Origin: PALSA-612 sp963776375
GTDB taxonomy: Bacteria; Actinomycetota; Thermoleophilia; Gaiellales; Gaiellaceae
Direction: 5' to 3'
Length of the DNA: 64,000 bases
Assembly (NCBI GenBank): GCA_963776375.1
Contig: CAVZMF010000009.1
Span: 186,001-250,000, forward strand
The stretch's first letter is position 1. Every line of letters begins with the position of its first letter. This document shows, piece by piece, positions 24,591-32,844 of this stretch. The position numbers and the translations under genes are program-made. Below the pieces are notes generated by a model, which made no database searches, was not told the DNA's origin, and worked only from the letters and a program-made list of their open reading frames with translations.

Positions 24591-25586
24591 CTAGGACGCT
24601 GCGGTGTCTCGTCGCAGCGCCGCGACCGCGGCCGTGCGGTTGTGGACGCCGAGCTTGGAGAAGATGTTCTCGAGGTGCCTGCGCACCGTCCCCCGGGCCA
24701 GGCAGAGCGTCGCGGCGATCTCGGCGTTGGTCCGCCCGGCTGCGACCTGATCGACGATTTCCTGCTCGCGGGCCGTCAACCGCGGCAACCGGGGTCGTTC
24801 CTCCAGCAAGAGCACGTCACCGACGAGTCGAATCTCGAGAGTCCCTTCCCGCCGAACTTCGAGCGGGGCGTCCGGTGTGGTCGTCGACCGCAGCCACGCC
24901 CGGATCACGTCTGGAAGTCCGGTGCCGTTGGCTCCGAAGTACCGGGTCAGCAGCTCGTGTCCGTGCTCGGTCGCAAAAGCAATCCGGTCGGGAGGCTCCA
25001 GCAGCACGACCGCGACCTCGTCGCGCTCGAGCAGCGCGAGGGCTTTGCGCGCATTGTGCTGCGCCCAGCTCAGGACGTAGCGACGGGCGAGGTGCGGCCG
25101 CAGGAGGTCAAGGACCGCGCGGTCGCGCTCGGTGAAGTCGCGCCCGCCCGTCCTGTCGAAGAGAAAGACCTTCGTGTGCGAGAGCGGCGAATCCAGTCCG
25201 ACCGTCATCAGGTACTCGGTGCCGCAGGGTCGAAACCAGTCGGCATAGATCCGGCTCTCGTGGAACTCTTTCCGGCTCATGAAGTCGGACAGCTTGAGAG
25301 CGCGGAAGTCGCCGCTCACCTCGTGGTGGTGGCAGACCGGGTGCTCGCGTCGGATCTCCCAGTAGGTGCAGGGCGTCGGCCCCCAGTCGCTCGTCGGGAA
25401 GTCGACGGAGCCCAGGTGCACCTCCCGGACGCGGTCGAGCTCGCAGAATGTGAGGCAGTCGCACGGAACGAGACGCCTGAGGCTCGCGAGTAGCTCGCGC
25501 GGGAACGGCTCCTCGCTCTCGATCGACGCGAGCTCTCCGAGGAACTGAAGCACCTGCTCGAGATCGGCCGGCCCGAGCCGCTCCAT
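24591..25586 (-). CDS. LuxR-family transcriptional regulator
   Basis: 331 residues from ATG at 25586; upstream in-frame sequence lacks similarity. The N-terminal ~250 residues form an alpha/beta sensory region without receiver or ATPase motifs. The C-terminal HTH reads LTAREQEIVDQVAAGRTNAE and IAATLCLARGTVRRHLENIF. Proteins of this build are common in actinobacteria. It ends 11 bp before the acyl-CoA synthetase start and is divergent from the haloperoxidase-like gene, either of which may be its target. Confidence 0.85.
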   Translation of the reverse strand: MERLGPADLEQVLQFLGELASIESEEPFPRELLASLRRLVPCDCLTFCELDRVREVHLGSVDFPTSDWGPTPCTYWEIRREHPVCHHHEVSGDFRALKLSDFMSRKEFHESRIYADWFRPCGTEYLMTVGLDSPLSHTKVFLFDRTGGRDFTERDRAVLDLLRPHLARRYVLSWAQHNARKALALLERDEVAVVLLEPPDRIAFATEHGHELLTRYFGANGTGLPDVIRAWLRSTTTPDAPLEVRREGTLEIRLVGDVLLLEERPRLPRLTAREQEIVDQVAAGRTNAEIAATLCLARGTVRRHLENIFSKLGVHNRTAAVAALRRDTAAS

Positions 25587-25734
25587 CCTGCCTCGAAAGA
25601 TACGACAAATGTCACATGGACGCCTCCGGCGGGCCTTCAGATGATGTGTCGTCGTCTGCGAACCGGGGGAGTCGACAGGACGTCTGCGGCGGTCCTCAAT
25701 CGACGGCTTCCCCTTTTCGAGGGAGGAGGTCGCC
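25587..25734. promoter_or_regulatory. Divergent promoter region between LuxR regulator and haloperoxidase-like gene
   Basis: 148 bp between two divergent starts. It contains GACAAATGTC near 25608, an 8-of-10 inverted repeat that could be an operator, and the AT-richest bases in the neighbourhood. GAGGGAGGAGG lies just upstream of the 25735 start. Assignment as promoter rests on gene arrangement. Confidence 0.4.
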
Positions 25735-27069
25735 GTGTCCAAGCGGTATACCCACGATCGTCGTCTCGTCGGAGCGCTCGCTGCTATGGCCGTGCTCGTC
25801 GCCCTCGCAGTGACGGTGCCAGCGCAGGCGAGCTCGACCGACACGATCCTTGACTGGAACCTGAACGCGGCCAACGCGCTCAGCAATCTGCCGACCGCCA
25901 ATCCGCCGGGCGTCGGCATGACACCGCCCGTCACCGCGGTGCACCTGGCGATGGTCCAAGGGGCGGTGTACGACGCGGTCAACGCGATCGATCTCGCGAA
26001 CGGCAGCGGCCATCAGCCCTACATCTCCGGGCTTCCCGCGGCCTCCGCGTCCGACTCCGTCGACGCTGCTGCGGCTACGGCCGCGCACAACGTTCTGGTC
26101 AACGTGCTGCTCGCCCTCCCGGCGCCGCAGCCGCCCGTGCTCCCCACCGTGCTCGCCTGGGTGGAGGCGGCGTACACGACTTCGCTCGCCGGCATTCCGG
26201 ATGGTGCCGCGAAAAATGGCGGGATCGCGGACGGGGCCGCGGCCGCGACGGCGATGCTGGCGCTGCGGGCGCAGGACGGGAGGTACGGGCCGTTCAGATT
26301 CACCGCCGGGTTCGGTCCCGGCGAGTGGCGGCCGGAGCTGCCCGCGTTCGTCAGCGACCCCAATGCCTGGGTCGCCAAGGTCCAGCCGTTCCTGATGAAC
26401 ACCCAGTCGCAGTTCCGCACTGACGGGCCGCAGCCTCTCAAGAGTGGCGCCTACGCCACCGAGTTCAACGAAGTGAAGTCGCTCGGCGCGCTGAACGGCT
26501 CGACGCGCACGCCCGAGCAGACGGCCCTAGGCCTGTTCTACACCGATCACGCCGTGGCGATGTGGAACCGGACGTTCCGGGCCATCGCGGCGCAGCAGGG
26601 GCTGAGCGAGAGCGACGAAGCGCGGCTGTTCGGCATGCTGAACCTGGCCGGCGCGGACTCGCTGATCGGCTGCTGGGACAGCAAGCAGTACTGGAGCTTC
26701 TGGCGGCCGATCACAGCGATCCGACTGGACGGCGACGGCAACCCGGCGACGACGGCCGACCCGAACTGGCTCCCCCTCGTCCCGACACCGCCGTATCCGG
26801 ACGAACCGTCGGGCTTCAACTGCGTTACGAGCGGGTTCATGCACACGGCGCAGGACTTCTTCGGGACGAACAAGATGGACTTCACCGTGCACAGCAACGC
26901 CACGAACGCGGACCGCGACTACACGCGCTTCTCGGACACGTGGAAGGACACGATCGACGCGCGCATCTATGTCGGCATCCACTTCCGGACGGCCGACGTC
27001 CACGGAGTCGTGCTCGGCCAGAAGGTCGCCCACTGGCTCGACAAGCACTACTTCCAACCGGTCGGCTGA
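25735..27069 (+). CDS. Secreted vanadium haloperoxidase/PAP2-superfamily protein with altered active site
   Basis: 444 residues from GTG at 25735; signal peptide residues 1-32. The family blocks KQYWSFWRPITAIR and IYVGIHFRTADVHG are present. The middle motif, normally PSGH, reads PSGF with Phe361 in place of the acid-base His. The first Lys/Arg and third-motif His that hold vanadate or phosphate remain. It may be an oxyanion-binding or low-activity haloperoxidase homologue. A strong hairpin follows the stop. Confidence 0.82.
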   Translation: MSKRYTHDRRLVGALAAMAVLVALAVTVPAQASSTDTILDWNLNAANALSNLPTANPPGVGMTPPVTAVHLAMVQGAVYDAVNAIDLANGSGHQPYISGLPAASASDSVDAAAATAAHNVLVNVLLALPAPQPPVLPTVLAWVEAAYTTSLAGIPDGAAKNGGIADGAAAATAMLALRAQDGRYGPFRFTAGFGPGEWRPELPAFVSDPNAWVAKVQPFLMNTQSQFRTDGPQPLKSGAYATEFNEVKSLGALNGSTRTPEQTALGLFYTDHAVAMWNRTFRAIAAQQGLSESDEARLFGMLNLAGADSLIGCWDSKQYWSFWRPITAIRLDGDGNPATTADPNWLPLVPTPPYPDEPSGFNCVTSGFMHTAQDFFGTNKMDFTVHSNATNADRDYTRFSDTWKDTIDARIYVGIHFRTADVHGVVLGQKVAHWLDKHYFQPVG

Positions 27070-27075
27070 ACCGAC

Positions 27076-27109
27076 GCCGCACGGGCCGCGGGAGCGCGGC
27101 CCGTGCGGC
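27076..27109. terminator. Strong hairpin after the haloperoxidase-like gene
   Basis: GCCGCACGGGCCGCG at 27076-27090 and its exact complement at 27095-27109 form a 15-bp perfect stem with a GGAG loop, 6 bp after the stop. No T-run follows, as is common for GC-rich actinobacterial terminators. The rest of the gap to 27284 shows no supportable gene. Confidence 0.75.
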
Positions 27110-27284
27110 TCATCTCGCGACGCCGGGCGGCCTGCTTCCGTGCGCTCGACGTGCCGGCCGGCGCCGTCGTCGTGATCCCCGGGGGGACGCGCTATCGATG
27201 CCGCGCTCTTCGGCGAGCTGATGGCAACCCGCGGTCGCTTCGATGATGTCGCCGAGCGAGGCGTACGAGCGCTTCGGCCTACAT

Positions 27285-28322
27285 CTAGCCGCAGTAGCTA
27301 GGCCAGACGACGCTGCCGAGGGCGTCCCACGCCTCGTCGGAGACGGCGAGGCCGTTGGTCATGATCACGACCCGGCGGTCGCCGTCCTCGCTCGCGAGCG
27401 CGATCGTCATGTACCCGTTCGCGGAGAACCCGAGATGGCCCCACGCGGAGCCGCAGGGCGAGTCCGCCTTCCGCTGCAACGACGAGATCTCGGCGATCCC
27501 GAGCCCGTACGCGTCGGTCTCGGGCCAGTCCGAGGGCACCGTGCGCAACATCTCGGCGCGCAGCCGGTCGGGCAGCACCTCGCCGCCGAGGAGCGCCTGG
27601 AGGAAACGCGCGACGTCCGCGGCGGTCGAGACCATCCCGCCGCCCGCCCACGAGAACGACATGTCGAGGTCGGTCGCGTCGACAAAACCGCGTCCCGGCA
27701 CCAGCGGGTTGTCCGGCGGCAGGTAACCGCGGGCCGTTCCCTCGGGCGCGGGCACGCCCGGGTGGAGCAGGGTCGCGTCGAGCCCGAGCGGCTCCGTGAT
27801 CCGGCGCCGGAGCTCCTCGGCGAGCGATGTTCCGGTCGTCTCCTCGACGAGCAGGCCCAGCGGGAGGTAGTTGCTCCCCGTGTACGACCAGCCCGTCCCG
27901 GGCGGGAAGAGCAGAGGGCGCTCCTTGATCAGTGCGAGAACCTCGCGGTGGGTGAGCGGCCAGCGGTAGGCCGGGTCCTGCCGGTACGGCTCGAAGAACT
28001 CGACGATGTCGTCGAAGAAGTCCTGCAAGCCGCTCGTGTGGTTCAGGAGCTGCCGGATCGTCACGCCCTCGGCGATCGGTGCGGCGTCGCCGTCGAGGTC
28101 GAGCGCGCCTTCGTCGACGAGCTGGAGGACGACCGCCGCCACGAAGATCTTCGTCACGCTGGCGATGCGGAAGCGGTGCTTCGGCGTCAGGCGTTCGCCC
28201 GTCTCGACGTCGGCGAGCCCGGCGGCTCCTTCCTCGTGGAAGCCGGGCCTGGAGGCGACGGCGACGGCTCCGGGGAAGCCCGCGCGAACGACCGCCTCGA
28301 GCCGGTCGTCGAGCGCAGCCAC
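27285..28322 (-). CDS. Serine beta-lactamase-fold hydrolase (class C / DD-peptidase family)
   Basis: 345 residues without an obvious signal peptide. The nucleophile motif is SVTK (FRIASVTKIFVAA), the second motif region WSYTGSNY, and the third motif HLG in WGHLGFSANGY. Members are carboxypeptidases, esterases or beta-lactamases; cytoplasmic forms are usually esterases. It overlaps no neighbour but lies 8 bp downstream of a cupin gene on the same strand. Confidence 0.85.
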   Translation of the reverse strand: MAALDDRLEAVVRAGFPGAVAVASRPGFHEEGAAGLADVETGERLTPKHRFRIASVTKIFVAAVVLQLVDEGALDLDGDAAPIAEGVTIRQLLNHTSGLQDFFDDIVEFFEPYRQDPAYRWPLTHREVLALIKERPLLFPPGTGWSYTGSNYLPLGLLVEETTGTSLAEELRRRITEPLGLDATLLHPGVPAPEGTARGYLPPDNPLVPGRGFVDATDLDMSFSWAGGGMVSTAADVARFLQALLGGEVLPDRLRAEMLRTVPSDWPETDAYGLGIAEISSLQRKADSPCGSAWGHLGFSANGYMTIALASEDGDRRVVIMTNGLAVSDEAWDALGSVVWPSYCG

Positions 28323-28330
28323 GGCCAGCC

Positions 28331-28690
28331 TCAGGGCAAGGCGTTCCAGCGCTCGAGGTAGTCCTCGCGCACCGGCTGGAAGATGTCGAGCACGGTGGCG
28401 CCCTCCGGCCCGCAGTAGGCCGAGTGCTCGACGCCCCCGGGAAGGCAGTAGCCCGCCATCGGGCCGAGCTCGTGCGGCTCGCCGCCCACGACGAGCGCCT
28501 GCATGCCGCGCAGGACGATGCCGAGCTGCTCGTGCGGGTGGCTGTGCAGCGGGACGACAGCGCCCGGCTCGAACTCGATCAGGTTGATCATGGCGCCGGC
28601 GCCGAACAGCGGACGCCCACTCACGCCGGGGGCGAGCTCGAACGCCTTCACGTCGTCGAAGCGGACGAAGACAGGCCCGGCGGTGCTCAC
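28331..28690 (-). CDS. Cupin-domain protein
   Basis: 119 residues. Cupin motif 1 is VPLHSHPHEQLGIVLRG with two His and Glu; motif 2 is LPGGVEHSAYCG. The metal ligands are therefore complete. Proteins of this size often act as isomerases or sensing domains. It is 7 bp from the stop of the sigma factor gene and probably cotranscribed with it. Confidence 0.85.
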   Translation of the reverse strand: MSTAGPVFVRFDDVKAFELAPGVSGRPLFGAGAMINLIEFEPGAVVPLHSHPHEQLGIVLRGMQALVVGGEPHELGPMAGYCLPGGVEHSAYCGPEGATVLDIFQPVREDYLERWNALP

Positions 28691-28697
28691 CGGGGGA

Positions 28698-29888
28698 TTA
28701 TCGCCGGATCTCGGCGGCCCGGCGGGCGAGATACCGGTGCTCGGGCCCCTCGGGCGCGAGCGCGAGCGCGCGCTCGTACGCGTCCGCGGCCTCCACGTCG
28801 CGGCCGAGGCGGCGCAGCAGGTCGGCCCGCGCCGCGTGGAACGACACGTAGCCGTCCAGCCCCTCGATCCGGTCGATCAGCTCGAGCCCGTCACCTGGGC
28901 CGTCGACCATCGCGACCGCGGCCGCCAGGTTCAGCTCGACGACCGGCGACGGCACGATGCGCAGCAGCTCGCCGTAGAGCGTGACGATCTGTGGCCAGTC
29001 CGTCGCTCCGTCGGGACCCGCGTGCAGCGCTGCGATCGCCGCCTGGAGCTGGTACGGCCCGACACGCCGCATGCGCAGCGCCCGGTCGACGAGGTCGCGG
29101 CCATCGTCGATCGCCGCGGTGTCCCAGCGCGAGCGGTCCTGGTCCTCGAGCAAGACGAGGACGCCGTCGGCATCGACGCGCGTCGCGCGCCTCGAGTCGT
29201 GCAGCAGCATCAGGGCGAGCAGGCCGAGGGCCTCCGGCTCGTCCGGCATGAGCGCCGCGAGCATCCGCCCGAGCCGGACCGCCTCCCCGCACAGCTCTGG
29301 GCGCACCCGCGTGTAGCCCTCGTTGAAGATCAGGTAGACGACCGCCAGCACCGACGAGGTCCGGTCGGGGAGCAGATGGTCGGGCGGGACGCGGAAGGGG
29401 ATGCAGGCGGCGCGGATCTTCCGCTTCGCGCGCACGAGCCGCTGCGCCATCGTCTGCTCGCCCGTCAAGAAGGCGCGGGCGATCTCCTCGGTCGTGAGGC
29501 CGCCGAGCAGCCGAAGCGTGAGCGCGACCTGCGCGTCGCGGGCCAGCGCCGGGTGGCAGCAGGTGAAGATCAGCGCCAGCCGCTCGTCGGGGATCGAGGT
29601 CTCCACGTCGTCCTCCTCCTCCGGGTCATCGCCTTCGCCGAGCCGCTCGAGCTCCGGGAGCTTGCGCGTCAGCGTCTGCTCGCGGCGGATCCGGTCGACG
29701 GCGCGGTTGCGGGCGGTCGTCACGATCCAGCCGAGCGGGCTCGCGGGGACGCCGTCCACGGGCCAGCGCGCGACCGCGGTCGCGAACGCCTCCTGGACGG
29801 CGTCCTCGGCGAGATCGACGTCCCCCGTCGCCCGCACGAGCGCGGCGACCGCGCGCCCCCAGTGCTCGCGAAACGCCCGCTCGATCAG
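28698..29888 (-). CDS. ECF42-type RNA polymerase sigma factor with C-terminal TPR-like extension
   Basis: 396 residues if it begins at CTG 29888, which overlaps the partner gene stop as CTGA; no ATG, GTG or TTG occurs in frame near this point. Sigma region 2 is EDAVQEAFATAVARWP and WIVTTARNRAVDRIRR; region 4 is LTLRLLGGLTTEEIARAFL. The long C-terminal domain (NEGYTRV, LGLLALMLLHDSRRATR, YQLQAAIAALHAG) is the DUF6596/TPR extension typical of ECF42. Such factors lack a normal anti-sigma and are paired with DGPF proteins, as here. Confidence 0.9.
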   Translation of the reverse strand: MIERAFREHWGRAVAALVRATGDVDLAEDAVQEAFATAVARWPVDGVPASPLGWIVTTARNRAVDRIRREQTLTRKLPELERLGEGDDPEEEDDVETSIPDERLALIFTCCHPALARDAQVALTLRLLGGLTTEEIARAFLTGEQTMAQRLVRAKRKIRAACIPFRVPPDHLLPDRTSSVLAVVYLIFNEGYTRVRPELCGEAVRLGRMLAALMPDEPEALGLLALMLLHDSRRATRVDADGVLVLLEDQDRSRWDTAAIDDGRDLVDRALRMRRVGPYQLQAAIAALHAGPDGATDWPQIVTLYGELLRIVPSPVVELNLAAAVAMVDGPGDGLELIDRIEGLDGYVSFHAARADLLRRLGRDVEAADAYERALALAPEGPEHRYLARRAAEIRR

Positions 29889-30232
29889 TGCTGCACCACC
29901 GGCCGCACCTCGATCGAGCCGTAGCGCGCGGACGGGATCCTCCCGGCGATCTCGATCGCCTCGTCGAGGCTCTCGCACTCGACGAGGTAGTAGCCGCCGA
30001 GCGTCTCCTTCGTCTCGGCGAACGGGCCGTCGGTGACGAGCGCCTCGCCGTCGCGGACGCGGACGGTGGTGGCAGTCGTGACCGCGGCGAGTTCGTCCCC
30101 GCCGACGTACTGGCCTTTGTCGCGGAGATCCTTCGACAGGGCGCCGTACTCGGCGTACATCGCCTGCCGCTCGTCCTCGCTCGTCCCGTTCCAGCGGGCT
30201 TCGTCCCCGTAGATCAAGAGCATGTACTGCAT
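29885..30232 (-). CDS. DGPF/YCII-family partner of the ECF42 sigma factor
   Basis: 115 residues. It contains LLIYGDEARWN and the name-giving motif VTDGPFAETKE followed by GGYYLVECESLDEAIEIAGR. Proteins of this family are always near ECF42 sigma factors; their role is unclear and genetic data show the sigma C-terminus is the key control element. It is the upstream member of the pair, with RBS GGAGG 5-9 nt before its ATG. Confidence 0.92.
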   Translation of the reverse strand: MQYMLLIYGDEARWNGTSEDERQAMYAEYGALSKDLRDKGQYVGGDELAAVTTATTVRVRDGEALVTDGPFAETKETLGGYYLVECESLDEAIEIAGRIPSARYGSIEVRPVVQH

Positions 30233-30291
30233 CGGAGCCTCCTTCTCGGTCGGTTACGCCCAGAGGACGAACGGCGGCCGCGAAATCGACA

Positions 30292-31047
30292 TCACTCCCG
30301 GTCGGCGTAGAAGAGCGAGATCTCGGCCGGGCGGAAGCCGACGCGCTCGTAGACCGACCGTGCGTCGTCCGAGCCGGGCGCGAGGAAGACGAGCTCTGCC
30401 CCCCTCGCACCCGCGTCCCGGGCGGCCGAGGCCGTCATCGCTCCGCCGATCCCGCGCCGCCGCGCGCGCTCGAGCACGCCGATGCCCGCGACCTCGGAGA
30501 GCCCGTCCAGCGGCGGCGTGGCTGCGGCGACGGCTACGGGCTCGCCGTCCAGCAGACCGAGGAGGGCGGTGCCGACGTCCCGCCGTTCGCGGCGCGCCTC
30601 GACCTCCTCGTCGGAGGCCTCGGCCTCGTCGCCGTCCCCGAACGCACGGCGCCCGACGGTGAGGTACGCGCGCAGGTCGACGGACGCGGGGACGATCTCG
30701 AGATCCGCGAGCTCCCGCGGCTCGACGGCCGCGGCGGGACACGTCATCAGCGGCGCACGCAGCTCGAGCTCGAACCCGGCCTGCTCGAGCGAGGCCGCGA
30801 GATCGGGCGCGAAGGCCTCGACGTACTGGAAGCGCGGCAGCCGCCCGCGTTCCCGGAAGGTTGCGCGCAGCTGCCCGAGGGACTCTGCGAGGTCGCCCCC
30901 GGCCGGCTCGCCTGGAATTGCATAGTTGAAGTAGCGCAGCGGGTCGCGCGGGTTGAAGAAGCACGTGAACGGCGGGACCGTGACGGCGTCGTAGAAGCCA
31001 CGGGCCGTCTCGCGCAGGTAGGCCTGGATGCGCTCGGCCTCGCTCAC
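30292..31047 (-). CDS. GNAT-family N-acetyltransferase
   Basis: 251 residues. The C-terminal ~110 residues hold the acetyl-CoA binding motif (IGVLERARRRGIGGAMTASA, Q/RxxGxG/A) and the SVYERVGFRPAE end block. The N-terminal half is a diverged, likely non-catalytic GNAT-like lobe. Substrate not predictable. It is co-directional with the methyltransferase downstream gene order on the minus strand but separated from the DGPF gene by 59 bp. Confidence 0.82.
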   Translation of the reverse strand: MSEAERIQAYLRETARGFYDAVTVPPFTCFFNPRDPLRYFNYAIPGEPAGGDLAESLGQLRATFRERGRLPRFQYVEAFAPDLAASLEQAGFELELRAPLMTCPAAAVEPRELADLEIVPASVDLRAYLTVGRRAFGDGDEAEASDEEVEARRERRDVGTALLGLLDGEPVAVAAATPPLDGLSEVAGIGVLERARRRGIGGAMTASAARDAGARGAELVFLAPGSDDARSVYERVGFRPAEISLFYADRE

Positions 31048-31057
31048 CCGAGAGGGC

Positions 31058-31684
31058 CTAGGAGGCGACGGCGCAGCCGAGTACGTAGGGGCGCACGATC
31101 TTCGGCGGGCCGGGGGGCGTTTCCCCGCGCTCGACCTCCTCGACCTCGAACGCCGCCTCGATGCGCGTCAGCGTGTCGCGATTGCAGTGGCAGCCGAAGC
31201 AGACCGTCTTCCAGAGCCCCTCGTAGCGGTCCTGCTTGCGCGCCAGCTCGGGGTCCTCCGAGCGCACGTGCTCGAGGAACAGGTACCTGCCGCCCGGCTT
31301 CAGCACGCGCCGGAACTCGCGCAGCACCCGATCCTGCTCGTCGACCGAACAGAGGACGAACGAGGCGACGACCGTGTCGAACGAGCCGTCCGCGTACGGA
31401 AGCGACTCCCCGGCGACACGCTCCGCGACGATCTCGCGCCCCACGTTCGAGGCGCGCTTCCGGGCGCGACTGAGCATGCCGTCGAGCCGGTCGGTGACGA
31501 CCAGCTCGGAGACGGTCGACGGGTAGTGAGGGAGGTTGAAGCCGGTGCCGACGCCGACCTCGAGCACCCGCCCCTGCGCGGGCGCGAGCAGCTTCCGGCG
31601 GTGCTCGATCGCGAACGGCTTCTTCTCGTAGCGATCGCCGACGAAGTCGGTGACGAAGGGTGCGATGTGGTCGCCGAGACCCAC
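31058..31684 (-). CDS. Class I SAM-dependent methyltransferase
   Basis: 208 residues. Motif I LEVGVGTGFNLPHYP binds S-adenosylmethionine; VVTDRLDGML and FDTVVASFVLCSV are motifs II and IV; LKPGGRYLFLEHVR is the post-motif strand. It resembles METTL7/UbiE-like small-molecule methyltransferases. It lies 10 bp upstream of the GNAT gene and is divergent by 34 bp from the NIPSNAP operon. Confidence 0.88.
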   Translation of the reverse strand: MGLGDHIAPFVTDFVGDRYEKKPFAIEHRRKLLAPAQGRVLEVGVGTGFNLPHYPSTVSELVVTDRLDGMLSRARKRASNVGREIVAERVAGESLPYADGSFDTVVASFVLCSVDEQDRVLREFRRVLKPGGRYLFLEHVRSEDPELARKQDRYEGLWKTVCFGCHCNRDTLTRIEAAFEVEEVERGETPPGPPKIVRPYVLGCAVAS

Positions 31685-31718
31685 GCGCCCGAGTATGCCC
31701 GTTCATAGAATCGGGCGC

Positions 31719-32033
31719 GTGATCGTCGAGGAGCGCACCTACCACGTGATCACGGGGAAGCTGTCCGAGGTCGTGAGGATGTACGAGCAGGAGGGGATCG
31801 CGGTCCAGCAGGAGCACCTGGGCAAGCTGCTCGGCTGGTTCACCGTCGACGTCGGCGAGCTCTCCTCGGTCGTCAGCCTCTGGGGCTACGAGAGCTACGG
31901 CGAGCGGGAGCGCCGCCGCGCCGAGCTGCAGGCGGACGAGCGCTGGAAGGACTTCCTCGCCCGGCTCCAGCCGCTCCTGCACACGCAGTGGAACCGGATC
32001 ATGGTGCCGACATCGTTCTCCCCGATCCGGTGA
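31719..32033 (+). CDS. NIPSNAP-family protein
   Basis: 104 residues from GTG at 31719, giving the usual N-terminus VIVEERTYHV; the ATG further upstream adds unsupported residues. The ferredoxin-like alpha/beta barrel has VSLWGYESYGERERRRAELQ and a C-terminal WNRIMVPTSFSPI. Bacterial NIPSNAP proteins often sit in catabolic operons, function unclear. First gene of the seven-gene plus-strand operon ending at 37052; overlaps the SDR start as GTGA. Confidence 0.85.
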   Translation: MIVEERTYHVITGKLSEVVRMYEQEGIAVQQEHLGKLLGWFTVDVGELSSVVSLWGYESYGERERRRAELQADERWKDFLARLQPLLHTQWNRIMVPTSFSPIR

Positions 32034-32752
32034 GCGGCGCCCTCGAGGGGAAGGTCGCGATCGTCACCGGCGGCGCGCAGGGCATCGGACGCGCGATCGC
32101 CGAGGGGCTCGAGCGCGAGGGCGCAAGGGTCGTCGTCGCCGACCTCGACCCGCCCCAGGGCGGCATCCGGGCCGACGTGGCCGTCGAGGACGACGTCGAG
32201 GCGATGGTGCGCGAGACGGTCGAGCGGCACGGCGGCGTCGACATCCTCGTCAACAACGCCGGGCTCTACGCGACGCTCCCGATGCGGCCGTTCGACCAGA
32301 TCCCGCTCGGCGAGTGGCGTCAGGTGATGGACGTGAACGTCGCATCGATGTTCCTGACGTGCCGCGCGGTCGTGCCGGTCATGCGGGAGCGCGGCGGCGG
32401 CAAGATCGTCAACATCTCCTCCGGGACGCCGTTCCGCGGGGTGCCGTTCCTGCTCCACTACGTGACGAGCAAGGGCGCGATCGTGGCCTTCACGCGCGCA
32501 CTGGCGAAGGAGCTGGGCAAGGACTCGATCCACGTCAACTGCGTTGCCCCCGGGTTCACGATGACGGACGGGGTCATGGCCAATCCAGAGGTGATCGAGA
32601 AGCTCCGCGACGCCTCGGTCGCGGCGCGGACGATCCAGCGCGACCAGCTGCCGGAGGACGTGGTCGGCGCGGTCGTCTTCCTGTGCACGCCGGCTGCGGA
32701 CTTCGTCACCGGCCAGACGATGGTCATCGACGGGGGGCAGTACTTCCATTGA
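32030..32752 (+). CDS. SDR-family oxidoreductase
   Basis: 240 residues from GTG at 32030. TGGAQGIG cofactor motif, NNAG, catalytic Ser (NISSGTP) and YVTSK (Tyr-x-x-x-Lys). It ends VIDGGQYFH. NAD(P)-dependent oxidation of a hydroxy acid or similar is likely. Its 3' 38 bp are duplicated 92 bp downstream, directly before the next gene; see the repeat entry. Confidence 0.9.
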   Translation: MSGALEGKVAIVTGGAQGIGRAIAEGLEREGARVVVADLDPPQGGIRADVAVEDDVEAMVRETVERHGGVDILVNNAGLYATLPMRPFDQIPLGEWRQVMDVNVASMFLTCRAVVPVMRERGGGKIVNISSGTPFRGVPFLLHYVTSKGAIVAFTRALAKELGKDSIHVNCVAPGFTMTDGVMANPEVIEKLRDASVAARTIQRDQLPEDVVGAVVFLCTPAADFVTGQTMVIDGGQYFH

Positions 32753-32844
32753 GACGGGTCCTCGAAGAAGGGGGTTCACGGGGGAAACATGGTTTCCCCC
32801 GTGTCGAGACCATGGTCATCGACGGGGGGCAGTACTTCCATTGA
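32715..32844 (+). repeat. Direct duplication of the SDR 3' end flanking a hairpin insert
   Basis: The last 38 bp of the SDR gene (32715-32752) recur at 32807-32844 with one mismatch; the final 33 bp are identical. Between them is a 54-bp insert with the perfect hairpin CACGGGGGAAAC-ATG-GTTTCCCCCGTG (32777-32803). The second copy supplies the GGGGGG ribosome site and the TTGA junction for the cupin gene at 32841. Confidence 0.92.

Noticed and set aside
27110..27284. Possible short gene after the haloperoxidase-like gene
   Set aside because: Two short frames exist but neither has a ribosome site, domain or supporting neighbour; treated as non-coding.
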